A stretch of DNA of 64,000 nucleotides. Source: Diplonema japonicum. Lineage: Eukaryota; Euglenozoa; Diplonemea; Diplonemida; Diplonemidae. Made by a program: the position numbers and the translations under genes. The notes under the pieces were generated by a model that had not been told where the DNA came from, searched no databases, and saw nothing but the letters and a program-made list of their open reading frames with translations. Positions 27,473 to 38,983 of the stretch are shown piece after piece. The stretch lies in the NCBI GenBank assembly GCA_964019335.1, contig OZ025651.1:372001-436000 (forward strand). Reading direction: 5' to 3'. Each line of letters begins with the position of its first letter. Position 1 is the stretch's first letter.

Positions 27473-28828
27473 CTACAACATTGCGTAGTACACCGTGGCA
27501 TAAGTAGGAAGGAAGACGACCACGGAAGCTCCCAATGTGAACAACCCGAACCCACCTAAGAGGGGCTCCTTGTGGAAAGGCCATCTCCAGCACTGCGAAT
27601 CAAACAACGCCCACAACAAAAAACCAATCACAACAGGCCCGAAGGTTACAATCGAGGCCACCTCATGAGGGCTAAAAGGCGTGCTGTCCTTCTTACAAAA
27701 CGCGGTGAGAAGAAACACAGGAAGGAGTATACATGTTACCACATCATACGCAGCTTGCTCGGCAGTGGCCCATAAAGCCCCGGATAATGTTAAACTTCCT
27801 CGAAGATATTCCAATTTCTTACCTTCACACGGCGGTGGTGAATCGGGACCGTCCCAAGCACCTTTGTAAGTAACAGATTTTCCAAGCGTTTCCCTCCAAG
27901 TACCCCCTATCTTATCCAAGGGGAGACCAGTAGTCCCGTAATTACATTCGAACTTAGCATGATGAATATTGTGATACTGATCAGACTGCCAGTTGTCCTC
28001 AAACCCACTGTGCGACGCCGCAGGTGAGATCAGCGCGTGTATCAAGCACCAAAACGGGACAAACGGATGCAACCCTATAAAAAGCAACGCACCAGCACAG
28101 CTATAATAGTAAAGGTGTTCAATCGGGTGCATGCACAGCCCTGCGTAAGGCTCAATTTGAACGTTTCTATGATGCAGGGAATGTACGTACTTGTAGATTA
28201 CCCTGATGTGGATCAGACGGTGTGCACAGTAGAAGTGAAGGTCCCGCCACACCCCGACGAAAAGCGTCAGGAAAACGTTCAAAAACCCCGTGAAGGACAG
28301 CGAAAAAAATTCGTCCGACCTCGGGACGAGATTATTCGAGTACACGTAGATGAACGCACAGTCCCACAGAGCAGATTGAACTGCACCAAGAGAACTGTAA
28401 TACACATTGTGGAACAAACGGGATTTGGACGGGCCTTCAACCGTTTGTGAAAAGTTTCTTGTCGAAAACTTGAAGACGTAGATGGCAACGTGCCAGAATC
28501 CCACGAATATGTGCATTGTCCAAAAATGGATCCACATCCTGGAGAATACCAAGCTGAGGTGCATTTGTTTGGATTCTTGTGAGTCGAGGTCGTAAGGGAA
28601 GACGATGTACACGAATGCGGTCACGGCACACCAAATTGGAACAACGCTCCACAACCACTTGAAGGGGTTGAACATGTCTAGCAACCAGTTTTGCTGCCAG
28701 AGAATGGGTTGCATTGATGTGTACCCAGGTTCCTTCTCGTGGTCCACCCAAAGCGGGGCTTTGAAAAAGCTTCCATTTACGGTGCCGAGAAACCCTTCGA
28801 ATAAACCGATGCCTGAACGCTTTTTCAT
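27473..28828 (-). CDS. Fatty acid hydroxylase/sterol desaturase family protein
   Basis: The ATG at 28828 (MKKRSGIGLFEG) gives 451 residues; the longer frame upstream crosses A/T runs and is not used. The di-iron histidine motifs of the family are present in order: HRLIH (HxxxH), HSLHH (HxxHH), and downstream HNIHH (HxxHH), separated by membrane segments; a fourth single His region (HPIEH) lies between. Seven to eight hydrophobic segments, including a C-terminal pair (about 365-450) beyond the catalytic core, place it in the ER membrane. Family members hydroxylate or desaturate sterols, sphingolipids or alkanes using O2 and cytochrome b5; the substrate here cannot be read from sequence. Confidence 0.85.
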   Translation of the reverse strand: MKKRSGIGLFEGFLGTVNGSFFKAPLWVDHEKEPGYTSMQPILWQQNWLLDMFNPFKWLWSVVPIWCAVTAFVYIVFPYDLDSQESKQMHLSLVFSRMWIHFWTMHIFVGFWHVAIYVFKFSTRNFSQTVEGPSKSRLFHNVYYSSLGAVQSALWDCAFIYVYSNNLVPRSDEFFSLSFTGFLNVFLTLFVGVWRDLHFYCAHRLIHIRVIYKYVHSLHHRNVQIEPYAGLCMHPIEHLYYYSCAGALLFIGLHPFVPFWCLIHALISPAASHSGFEDNWQSDQYHNIHHAKFECNYGTTGLPLDKIGGTWRETLGKSVTYKGAWDGPDSPPPCEGKKLEYLRGSLTLSGALWATAEQAAYDVVTCILLPVFLLTAFCKKDSTPFSPHEVASIVTFGPVVIGFLLWALFDSQCWRWPFHKEPLLGGFGLFTLGASVVVFLPTYATVYYAML

Positions 28829-29143
28829 TTTTTTTTTTTTTTTTTTTTGTGTTGTCTTTTTTTTTTTTTTGAGAAATTGAAAGGGGTGGAGAATGCAATC
28901 GACGGGTGGTGGGAGAGGGGGAAACAAAAAAAAAAAAAACAAAAAAAGTGCTATGTATATGTGTAGGTCGGTATCGCGTTGCATGGGTGTTCTCATTCTT
29001 CTTCTCTCCCCCCCCCATTTTTCTCCCATTTTTTTTCTTTGTAAAATAAAAAAAAAAATTTTTTTTTATAAAATGAAATAAAAAAAAAAAAAAAGAATAG
29101 GTGGGTTATTCTTTTGTTTGCGCAACGGTTAAAAAGAGGAGAA

Positions 29144-29202
<59 letters not shown>

Positions 29203-29532
29203 AAAAAAGCAATGTTGATTAGGGTAAATCCCACTTGAGGACTACCTTAAAAAAATTAAACGCTGTCACGATTTTCTTTTTTTCCCCCTTTTTTTCTTTT
29301 AAATTTTATGGAGAACAAAATATTTTTTTTTGAATGAAAACAAAAAAAAAAATGAAACGTAGGTTATTTTTCTTTCGCACTTTGGGGTTTTTTTTTTTTT
29401 TTTTAAAGAAATCCTCAAGTAAAACACTTCTTCTTCTTTCTATCTTTTTTTTCTTCAAAGCGCAAGGAAACACTTTTCTTCTTTTTTTTTTTCTGTCTCT
29501 CTCTCCCCTCCATGCTCCCCTTCCCCCCTTTT

Positions 29533-29569
<37 letters not shown>

Positions 29570-30013
29570 GGTGAAACAATAAAACAAACAAAAAGGCCGA
29601 CAGATATAAGAATGAAGAGAACGGGGGAAAAAAAAATAAAAAAGAAATAAATGAATCTTGTAGCAACTCATCAAAGAAAGAAAAAGAAAAAGAAACACAT
29701 CATATTTTTTTTTTTTAAATAAAAAAAGTGCTTCGATTCACAAGAGAATTTTCTATGGCACAAAAATAGAAAAAAAAAAGGTGAAGGGTTTAAAAATAAA
29801 ATAAAAATGGGAGGGAGAAACAGAGGAGGTTAATAATAAAAAAAAAAGGTTTAACAAAAAGAAAACACTTTGCACACACCTCCCCCCACTTTTTCTTTCC
29901 AACAAGCCAAAAAAAAAAAACAAAAGAAAACTTGGTACTACAACAGAAAGGGAGAGGTAGAAACACACTTTTCCCCCCCTCTTTTTTTTTTTTTTTTAAA
30001 TACGTGGCGCTTT
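28829..30013. other. Intergenic, homopolymer-dominated
   Basis: About 1.2 kb with the longest A-tracts of the left half (29145-29182, 29539-29567). A short non-homopolymer island at 29215-29262 (containing CCCACTTGAGGACTACC) resembles part of 44137-44172 (TTACTTGAGGAAAACC) and may be a further short repeat. No gene is supported. Confidence 0.5.
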
Positions 30014-32178
30014 TTAGCGTCCCCGTCCACTTCCTCTGCCAGAGGCACCTTTACCCCTACCAGACGCTTGCTTAGGTTCCTCAGGAATTGGTTCTGTTTT
30101 TTTTTTTCTTTTTTTTTTCTTTCCCCCTGTCAAACCTTCTGCTTCGTCATTGACCTTCTCAACCCTCGCTTTCCTCTCGGGCTCTGGTGGAGGGGGTGTG
30201 TATAATTGCTCTTGCAGTTCCTGCGTTTTTTTTCTTTTTTTTCCCTTTCCCTTCTCTCTTACCTGAGTGGAGACCCAATTTTTCGAATTAACGTACTCCT
30301 TGACGCCAGCTTCTTCCCAGCAATTGTGTGCAGGGCCATCCACCACCCATCTGTAGCTTCCTCCTCGCTGATCGTCCCAGATAATCTGAAAGAAAAATTC
30401 TTTTTCAAAAAAAAAAAAAAAAAAAAAATACCCTGCATGCGGCGTTCCCGTTCCGGATGACCGATTCCGAAGCAGTCCCGATCTTGGTCTCCGCGGACTC
30501 CCCCCAACCCCGTTTGGCGTAGATGTTGAAAACGCTGCCGTTCTGCGCCACCTTCAGGTTGATCTGCTTGCTCGGCCACGAACACCAAGTTATCAACGAT
30601 GAATCCTGTATTTCCCCCCTCTTTTTTTTTTTTTTTTTTTACACATACAGCATAAGGCTGGTAACGCTTTGCAGGGGTGAAACCCAAACCGACGGTCTTG
30701 TAGTTGTTATTCTGCTCCGCGATCGACTCCAAGAGAGAGGGAAGCTTCGACAAATGATAGTAAGAGCGGACACACAGCGACACGGTGGTGGTGTCGGAGG
30801 GCGCCACCTCATCGTGCGGCCATTTCGTACGCGACAACAGTTCAAGCCTTCTGTCGAGCGTCCAGTGATCAGACTTTGAGATCCTGTCACGCGGCTTCTC
30901 TGCCTCGAAGTAAAGGATGTCACTTGCGATGTACAGTGACTGCTGGCACCCCATGCCAACAAGCCCACCCCACCCCGCCTTCATCTTAACAAGCTCGCCA
31001 TCCAAAATCATAGTGTTGATGGCATTTGCTTCACCGTAAAGAGGTGCCTTGCCGCCCTCATATTCCACGTCTCCTATCCGAGGCTTGAACGTGTATATAA
31101 CATCCATTGCCTTCGGGACTAGGTAGAACTTCCCCTCGTCCATGTTCAGGAAATGCGGCGTGTAGACCAGTAGGTAGCGGCTCCCGTCTGTCTTCTTAAA
31201 GACCTTGTGGGAGTCTCCCTTCGGGACCTCGCCTTTCGGGTTCACGATCTTGCCGTCGACGTTTTGGAACGTGCCCACATCCCTCGTCCCTGGGAACCGA
31301 GGGTCGCCTCCCGAAATCTTCTCCGATAGAATTGAAAGAACATGGTGGTACTCCGCAATGTTATTTATAGGGATCAACCCGTGGCTTGGGACAGTGTGCG
31401 GGAGCGAGAATGAAAGAACCTTCTCACACACGATGTTGGTGTGGTGGACAGCTGTTTCCAGTAGCTTCGCCTCAGGGAGTGTACCGTCCACCCTTGTGAC
31501 AAGCCCCTTAACTCCGTTGAAGACGGAAAGCCGCTCGGCTTCGTTTTGGAGGTAGAAATCAAGCTGTTTGCTTGCATGGACTTTTTCTTCGCCCGCCTTG
31601 ACCGCGTTCTCAATGCAGGTTTCCTTGCTCAGTCCTGTTAAGTACAGAACCTGGCCAGGAGCCAACCCGTACTGTCCCAGTATGAATGATACATAGTGGA
31701 AGACAGCGTTGTTCCTGCAATGGATGTCGAGGAAGTAGCATTTGACCTTTGGGTCTTTGTGGGTTGCTTCTAGGACGCAGTCGAGTTCTTTGAGGGCGTC
31801 TTTGGTGTCGCCCCATATTGAGGTTGGTCGGTTGTCGAAGGAGGTCTTCTTTTCCTCCGTTGCGTGCTGTTTCGTGAGCCACGAGGAGTGGAACACCCCG
31901 CTGAACTGTTTTGCCAAACCTTTGCCCAACCCCACCACGCCCGACCCCGGGGCACCGAATATAATTATAACCGGTTTCTTGCTGCTTTTCTGGCTTTGGT
32001 AACTCGTAGGGAGCCAGGGTGTTGCCTCGGGGTTCATTGAGAACGAACCCATGGCTGCCGCCGCCGGCTGCCCGTACCCCTTCCGCGCCCCGCCCCCCCG
32101 GGCCGCCCCAGGCCCGGGCGCGAACGCCAGCGCGTTCGGGTTCAGCCCTTTGTCCTCCGGCGACTTTCCGCCCGACAT
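30014..32178 (-). CDS. mRNA guanylyltransferase (capping enzyme) with N-terminal P-loop kinase-like domain
   Basis: Exons 30649-32178, 30432-30605 and 30014-30382 give 690 residues; introns are 43 nt (GTATGTG...TACAG) and 49 nt (GTATTT...TTCAG), phase 0. Residues about 69-255 are an adenylate-kinase-like domain, but the P-loop reads GAPGSGVVGLGKG, lacking the usual Lys after GSG. The guanylyltransferase core begins near 320: nucleotidyl motif I is KTDGSR with Lys329 as the predicted GMP-accepting residue, then LDGELV (motif IIIa) and VGLGFTP (motif IV). Motif V (normally LKWKP) reads ITWCSWP and is atypical. The tail is Lys-rich then Gly/Arg-rich. Trypanosome capping enzymes have a similar kinase-guanylyltransferase fusion. 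A 42-nt in-frame stretch in exon 3 (about 30217-30258) may be another intron. Confidence 0.8.
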
Positions 32179-32349
32179 CTTTATTCCTTTTTTTCTCTTC
32201 TTTTTTGCCCTTTTTTTTGTGTTTATGTTAGTATTTTGCCATATACGAATGGAGAGGAAAAAGAAAAAAAGAGGGGGTAAAAAAAAAAGTACAATTTTAG
32301 ACGAAAAGGTGGGAAGAGGGAAGGGGGGAAATTAGAAATAGTTAGCTAG

Positions 32350-32381
<32 letters not shown>

Positions 32382-32498
32382 AACAATTGATATTTACTGT
32401 CATTTACACATGGTACAAGAAAAAAGAAAAAAAAAAGAAGAAGAAAGAAAAGGCTTCTAACTTTATTTATTTATTTATTTTATATTGTTTTGTTTTGT
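32179..32498. other. Intergenic, homopolymers
   Basis: A-run of about 30 nt at 32351-32380 and (TTTA)n near 32464-32480. No gene is seen. Confidence 0.6.
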
Positions 32499-33071
32499 TC
32501 ACCCTTGAAGCTGAAGCTCAAGCTGTTCAAGGAGCGTTTCGTTTTGCGACATTAAACTGTCGATTTCCTGCTCGGCTTTAAGAAGGGCTTGGGTGTTGTC
32601 CTCACAAGAAGTGCAAACAGGGGCCTTCGAGAGAGCCTGTTGCGCGTTAAGCTCAGCAGTGAGGCGGGCAATTTCCCGTTGCTTAGTGACAGCCTGCTGC
32701 TCATGATGACGAAGCTTAGCCTTAACATCACGCAGCTGAGACTCTAAGGAGGTGTTGTCATCCTCCGCTTTACTAAGAAGCGCGATCATGTCTTCAAACT
32801 GTGCCATTGCCTTATCCCTCTCTCCTAGTATTTCTGTAACGTCTTCCTGCTCCGAGCTGCCGCACACACTGCTCAATTCACTTCTTAACAATTTTACTTC
32901 TTCCCGTAATTCCTCAACTTCGTCGCTCTGCCTTCTTAAGTAGGAAGTACCAGTTTCCCCCACACTTGAAAACAAAGTGCTTGCGTCTTCCCTCTTCTGA
33001 ATTCCCTTGTATAAAGAATCCACCAGCAGCCCCACCTCCTCCACCGCTTGGGAGCTACTAAGTGTTTTCAT
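32499..33071 (-). CDS. Coiled-coil protein, unknown
   Basis: A 190-residue protein predicted to be helical almost throughout. Residues 48-75 and 85-140 show heptad-like spacing of Leu/Ala with Glu/Lys/Arg, and a final heptad segment lies at 158-188. A single CxxC (PVCTSCEDN, about 150) interrupts the coil. No signal peptide or membrane segment. It is likely a cytoskeletal or scaffold component; no family is recognised. Confidence 0.65.
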   Translation of the reverse strand: MKTLSSSQAVEEVGLLVDSLYKGIQKREDASTLFSSVGETGTSYLRRQSDEVEELREEVKLLRSELSSVCGSSEQEDVTEILGERDKAMAQFEDMIALLSKAEDDNTSLESQLRDVKAKLRHHEQQAVTKQREIARLTAELNAQQALSKAPVCTSCEDNTQALLKAEQEIDSLMSQNETLLEQLELQLQG

Positions 33072-33905
33072 CTCCCCCCTTTTTTCTTCCCTTCAAAATG
33101 TATTTTTTTTTATTTTCGTTGAAACGAGGGGATAAAATACTATGTGTGCAAAGTATGTGTAGGGTTGCGAATGTGAAGGAAAGAAAGAAAGCTGCTTTTT
33201 TTTTTTTTTTTTTTCCATCCCCCCTTCTCAACAAAAAAAAAGAAGCAACTAGGCCGTATTTGTTACATGAAGGCGGGGGGAGAGGATTTCACCCCCCCCC
33301 TCCCCCTGAAACGGATAAAAAAAGACAAAGCGATGATTGTTGGTCACCGTTCCCAGTATGCGACCAGCCAAGGAGGCCCAGACTACATATTCTTCGCGAA
33401 AGGACTTTTTGAGGTTTGAGAGGGGTAAGGGTGGGACAACAATCGGCGAAAAAATCATTTTTTTTTTTTTGGAAAAAAAAAAAAGAAAGAAATACTGAAA
33501 CAAAAATTGATGAATGGGGCAAACTTGCGTTCGCCATTTGTTCCATTCCACCAGTATTCTTCCGCCCACATCCTATTCTTCCCCCTTCCCTGGGGATGGC
33601 GGTTCCCGTTCGCCATTACAAAAAAAAAAGAGAAAAAAATCCGGAAGGGAAATTCTACGGGACGCGGTCTGACGGGCTCGGAAGTTTTTCCTTCGGAGGG
33701 GGGAGGGGAGGGGAGTTTTTTTTTTTTTTTTTTTTCTTCTTTCTTCTTCTTTTTTATTTCTTTCATTTTCTGAAGCGCTGTTCCACAACGGTTATGGGTT
33801 TGCAAAAAGAAAAAAAAAGAAAAAAAAAAAAAGCTATTCATCAAAAAAAGCAGGGTCAAAGGGAGCCAAAAAAAAAAATGCTCTGGAAAGAGCACCTGTT
33901 ATCTC
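33072..33905. other. Intergenic with possible undetected short exon
   Basis: T-runs, A-runs and a G-rich block (33281-33305, minus-strand sense G). On the minus strand 33300-33640 contains two stretches of protein-like sequence (starting MANGNRHPQGRG and SFREEYVVWASLAG) separated by a T/A homopolymer like the introns seen elsewhere, but no splice choice gives a convincing protein. A pyrimidine tract ending TTTCAG at about 33306-33330 may be the acceptor for the coiled-coil gene. Confidence 0.35.
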
Positions 33906-36900
33906 TTAATACCAATGCATAGCAGGCACATTTGTTTCAATATCCTGTAATAATAATAATAATAAAAAAAAAAATACCATCCCCGTTTTTCTTTTCCCTT
34001 TTCCATACCATTGGTAAGCTGCCTAGGGTGTATGCCGGGTCTTCGTGGGGAAGCACACGGGGTGTTTCACCGTTCCAAGTTTTAAACAATGCGAGCGCAG
34101 CACCCAAGGGAACATCAAGAGGGATATACTCACAAATGCTAACAAGAGCAGCGGTATCTGTAGAGGTCGAGGCTAGGTGGACGGCATCTGACAGCCCACT
34201 GGGCTTGAAAATGGTGTCGGCATCTGCTACAGTGTACCAGGTATTGCTTTTTCGTAAAGCTGCAACATCCACCTCGTGTATGCTTAAAAGGTCAGTGGTG
34301 TTGGATGTGCGAAGCTTAAGCAAGAGTCTGTGATAGCTTGACAGAGATGGGTCATGGACCGCACATGGTATGCCAGGTGCTTCAGCAAGAAGCATTTTAG
34401 TACCGAGCTTTTCGCACAAGGTGCACAGCCCTAACGCGAGATTCAAGGCGGTACCAAGGACGCTCTTGAACCTTTTTGTCTCGCTCCCTACTCTTCCGTG
34501 GAGCAGCTGCCCTGTGACCATCCCGATCTTGAGGCTCTGCCTCGAGCCAGATTCCTTGTAAACCCGTGCTGTAAACAGAATAGCTTGCAATGGATGATCC
34601 GTGCATTTTTTCGCCGCATTCCACGCCACATCAATACGAACCCCATTTACCTGTATCAATGTCGCCTTGCATCTGTCAACAGCATCTTCTAATATGTACG
34701 ATATGGTAGTCAAATGGTCGAACATGGTGTTGTCCTCCGACGGGAGCATTTCGAACGACGCCACGGTGCCGATGCAAGGGATCAGCTTTGTTCCAAACTC
34801 CGCTTTTGTTTTCGCGGAGACCGCTTTGGACGCGGAGATCGAGGACCCACCCCCTGAGGTTCTGCTGGCGATCGTCGCTTCCAGATCTTTAACCTTCGCC
34901 TGCTTCTCTTTCCATGCTTTTGTTTGAAGGTACGCCTCATTGCTGCGGCCTTTTAAGTCTTTCTGATACACCGCTACAAGATTCACCGTTCCGAATTCTT
35001 GCAGATCCTGTGAAGGGAACGGAATCTGTTCGCAGCCTTCCAGAACGTCGCGGTTGCATTCTTTTACATTGTCTGCCAGTGTCAGTACCATACCCCCGCA
35101 AGCGAGGGATTCTATAGCGGCTGCTTTCATGACTGTTGCACCGAAATACTCGACACGGTGGGTTAAAGGGTTTTTTTCCCATGCGACGGGTCCTGAGGCG
35201 ACTGCCATGCGTACGCGTAGGCCGCGCCAAATTAAATTCTCCGAGGAGAGTTTCTCGCTGCACAGCTCGATGTCCATCAGCTCGTCCATCCAGTCCTCGC
35301 GGATGAGAGAGCGCTGCACCTCGAAGCAAAAGCTCATCGCGTCCTCGAACGTCGGGAACGCGATCATAAATGCGTCCCCGATCGTCTTCACCTCGTACCC
35401 ATTGAAGTCGAGCATCTTTCTTCTAAACAGATTGTTGTGTTTAGCAAGCGCATCGCTCATCGCGTGCGGGTTTGTGTTCCACAGGAAAGTTGATTTCTGG
35501 ATATCGGTGAACACGATGGTGACGCAGTCTGTTTGCGGCGGTGGGATGTTCGACTGTATTTCGACTTCCTCCGTGATCGCCACTGCACGGACACCGTCGG
35601 GGAGGTATTTCATGTACTCGGAAAGCCTATCTGTGAGGTAGAACAGCGCATCGGAAAGCTTGTTGAACTCGAAGATGACGGAGCGTGTCTCCTTGATGCT
35701 CTCAAAACGAAGTTGCGTCGCCATGCTGATGGCGGACGTTAAGGGACGAACCGCGGAGCTCACCGTTAACCACAACGCACCTGATAGAAACAGCGAGAAT
35801 ATTCCCACACAAAGCCCTACAATGAGGAATTGCATTTTCGTTTCATCAGCTTCCTTTTGAAACTCCCTCAACGGCGCCATTAGTACAATCAAAATCGGCG
35901 GGAGTTCTGAACCGCAGCCAGACCCTCCTAGCACCATCCAACCCACTGAAAACATCTCGCTTCCATCTGACCATGTGCGGTACTGGGGTATTCCAATGTT
36001 TGATCCAGATAAATCGATTTCCTTCAAGAAACTTGTGACGTGGGGGTCTGCGTTGTTCTCCGTGAAATGGTCCATGTCACGCGAATTCGCAGGATGGGAA
36101 AAGAAGGCGAATCGTTTATCTCCGAACGCTTTCTGCGGGTGGTACAGCATAGCATACACGCTTCCTGTGTCGCCAACCTTCAATTCATTGAGCTGTTCGA
36201 TCAGTTCAGTTGCATCAACTACAGTCTGTATGGACCCAACTATCGCACCGTCTACGTTGTTTATCAACTCGTGATACGCGACGAGAAGCCCCTTCTTTTC
36301 ACGATGGCCGTGATCGTGAACAACCCAACATGTCGATTCGTTTGACAGCACGTAGTCTGTCCAGTAATCGGAATTTCTGATATCGTTGGAAGGGTCCAAG
36401 GGTCGAGTAACATTGTGCACTAGTTGGAATTGTTTTGTCAGGATGTACTTCGAAAGATTAGACGCTTTCTGTACCACATTAATCTCGACTGGGTAGATGT
36501 TCTCAATGTCTGTCTCTAAGTGTCGTAAAATCACCGCGTCACCATTGTCTGTGGCGATCAAGATCTCATATATGATATCGGTTGAGATAATATGAGCAGA
36601 GTGGTATGCACCCCAATACTCGAGCTGTTCAGGGGGTATTCCCATCTGCCCGTAGAGGGAGCTTGATGTTACTTTCACATTCATCATCAGTGCGTTCGAT
36701 ACGAATTTTGTTTTCTGCATTATCGTTTCGGTCATGCATGCGCTTGAGTTCACCATTTTTTCCACCACTGCCCTCGCCATGTCCTTCCCCAAGTGGTCGA
36801 GGGCAGCGTAGCCTACTGCTGCTAAGGAAGATCCCAAGACTACAACCAACGCCAGACATGTAAGGAATATAATGCTCCCCAATGGGAGTCTTAAGCTGGA

Positions 36901-36906
36901 AGACAT
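33906..36906 (-). CDS. Receptor-type adenylate/guanylate cyclase with tandem cyclase domains, two exons
   Basis: Exon 1 is 34009-36906 and exon 2 is 33906-33944, joined in phase 0 over a 64-nt intron (GTATGG...TTACAG), for 978 residues. Residues 8-34 are a membrane helix or signal anchor, about 40-340 an extracellular Cache-like sensor domain, and about 357-380 a second membrane helix followed by a HAMP-like linker. The first class III cyclase domain (about 460-640) has FTDIQKST and VKTIGDAF, supplying both metal-binding Asp. A second domain (about 725-900) keeps the C2-like LKIGMVTGQLLHGRVG and VLGTALNLA features but replaces the metal Asp region, so it is probably a catalytically dead partner. 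The FTDIQ-ST-LW pattern is close to trypanosomatid receptor cyclases. It should make cAMP or cGMP at the plasma or flagellar membrane. Confidence 0.85.
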
Positions 36907-37154
36907 TGGGTTTTTTTTTTTTTTTTTTTTTTTTCTTTTTTTTGTCGCAGTGCCCTCCCTTCCCCCGTCTTGCTTGTTCGTGAATTATTACGGAAAGGGA
37001 TATAAAAAAAAATAATATTTGGGGAATAATAAAGAAAAAAGATATTCTCTTTTTTTTTTTTTCTTGTTCGGTAATCTATCTACAATATCATGGGGATGAA
37101 ATGGGGGGGTATATAAAAAAGGAGAAATGAAGAAACTGAGAACAAAAAGAGGGG

Positions 37155-37188
<34 letters not shown>

Positions 37189-37344
37189 GGTTCGTCTTTT
37201 TTTTTTTTTTTCTTTCTCTTTTCTTTCTTCTCGTTGTTCTCAGGATCAAAAAAAAAGGGAATAACAAATAAAAATCAATATTTTTTTTTTTTCATTTTAT
37301 TTTCTCTTACCGCTAAGAAGCACTATTGTTTGCGACAAGGCCGC

Positions 37345-37401
<57 letters not shown>

Positions 37402-37444
37402 AATAGTGGAAACACATAGCTAGTATTAATGATTTCTATTAAAA
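36907..37444. other. Intergenic, homopolymers
   Basis: T-runs at 36911-36934 and 37160-37188 and an A-run of about 50 nt at 37349-37399, the longest in the window. No gene is present. It ends at the TTAA target duplication of the piggyBac remnant. Confidence 0.65.
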
Positions 37445-37448
37445 TTAA

Positions 37449-38885
37449 CCCTAAAGGCCCGGAGCCTATCTACGGTACCCCCCCATTTCGTTGTTGCTTT
37501 GAATACTCAAAAAAAGGGCAGCATGCAACCATAGGAAGGTGCAAGGAAAGGGTAAACGGTACTAAAATTTTCAATTCCAGGTGCCAGATTCAGATGAGAA
37601 CACTTAACTATGTGGTAAGAGGGGGGTTGAGGGGGTACTTTTTATGTCCGATTTTGGGGGGTCTTGTCGTGGGGGGTCCGTGGAGTTATGGCTGGGCTAA
37701 AAAGGGCAGCATTCAGCCCTATTTGGTGCCCTGAACTCTAGGATTGAGGTCAGTCTGGAGACTTTTTGGGGCTGTGGGATGAAAAAAGCAACTTGTGTGA
37801 AGCTCGGGAAGCCATAATTTTTGCCACATTCCCTGCTCTTCTTCCAGATTATGGAGGAGTTGCCAATAAAAAACGACCATGGTCCACTTCCGGGTTTTCA
37901 TATGCCGATCTCCAGTCCCCCGGAGCTGGTCTTGCCAGTCAGGGGTCGACAGCAAACCCTTAGGAGTCGACAGCACGCATGACTAGGTCCTGTGTTGTGG
38001 ACTTCTTGCTGAAAATGTTCAAATTCGCCATAACCGTTTGATGGGTCGCATGTAGCGATACCTTGATGCCCACCGAGTTGCTTTTTCGTGGCGCCATGAC
38101 TTTTATTGTTGTCGGGATAACACTGTCGTCAACAGACAACCACTTGCCAGGGTCCGCACAGTCCTACACCGGTTGACAATGATGTCAAGAAACCTGCGCA
38201 TGAGGTGCAGTTTCAGGCCTTCCAAATGTTTTCCAGGTTGTCAAAGGTGAGGTAGCGCTGTATGTCAACGAATCGGTTTGCTCATTTTCTTAAAAACCGG
38301 GATGGTTAAAGTAGAATTTGTTGTCCAGTAGCTCTTCATGTTCGGTGCCGAGCGTAAACCCATTAACAGGACCAACCCAAGCCAAATTTTGTACTCTGGG
38401 ATGGAAAGATTCAGATTCCGCTGTTTTTTTTGAATCGAAACGACCGTTCGTGGAAGAAACTATAAGCTCAAGGACCGCGTGTGCAAAGATTTAAAACACC
38501 CTCCTCATTGGCCGCTTCACCTAGAGGTGTCCTAAGCCCACCTTTTCACGGAAATGATATGTTTTGGGCCTTTGGGAGTATTTCTCCCACCCAAGCATCG
38601 TTTCTGGCCCCTCTTTGACCGCCTCATCGTCTTTTTCTTCTTTCTCTGACCAGTCGGGGGAGACTCACGTTTTCGCTGCTATTTTGACCATCTGATTTCA
38701 TTTTAAGCCAACCCTGCCGGTTTCAATTAAAACAAAACTTTTAACGCAAAATGTAGTTCCAAGACAAAATAAACTGCGCAACAATGCCATATTTTGAAGT
38801 CCAGGGGCCGTGTTCAAAAAAAAGTACTTAGCGAAAAAGCAAATTTTGAAATAAGGACAAAAACGTCCGCGCGGGCCTTTAGGGG
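37449..38885 (-). mobile_element. Decayed piggyBac-type DNA transposon
   Basis: The left end reads TTAA-CCCTAAAGGCCCG and the right end, read inward on the opposite strand, TTAA-CCCCTAAAGGCCCGCG. The TTAA repeats at 37445-37448 and 38886-38889 are the target duplication that piggyBac makes, and CCCTA at the ends is its typical terminal motif. The interior has ordinary base composition without homopolymers, unlike its surroundings, and encodes transposase fragments on the minus strand. It is about 1.44 kb, short for an autonomous element. Confidence 0.8.
37719..38160 (-). pseudogene. piggyBac transposase fragments
   Basis: Two minus-strand pieces are recognisable. Near 38100-38150 the translation KWLSVDDSVIP followed by APRKSNSVGIKV matches the family region around the first catalytic Asp (typically LSIDE-M-P...PKKP-K-GIK). 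Near 37860-37930 WQDQLRG and KTRKWTMVVFYWQLL match the downstream block with the last catalytic Asp (VD-x2-DQ...K-KW---F). They lie in different frames or are separated by stops, so the gene is dead. Confidence 0.7.
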
Positions 38886-38946
38886 TTAATGGGAAAAGGG
38901 TTACTACTGCGAAAGAAAAAGAGGAGGATAAAAGGGGAAAATAACA

Positions 38947-38983
<37 letters not shown>

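Noticed and set aside
33249-33640. Possible two-exon small gene (MANGNRHPQGRG... and SFREEYVVWAS...)
   Set aside because: No splice combination gave a continuous frame with a sensible stop; kept only as a note in the intergenic entry.
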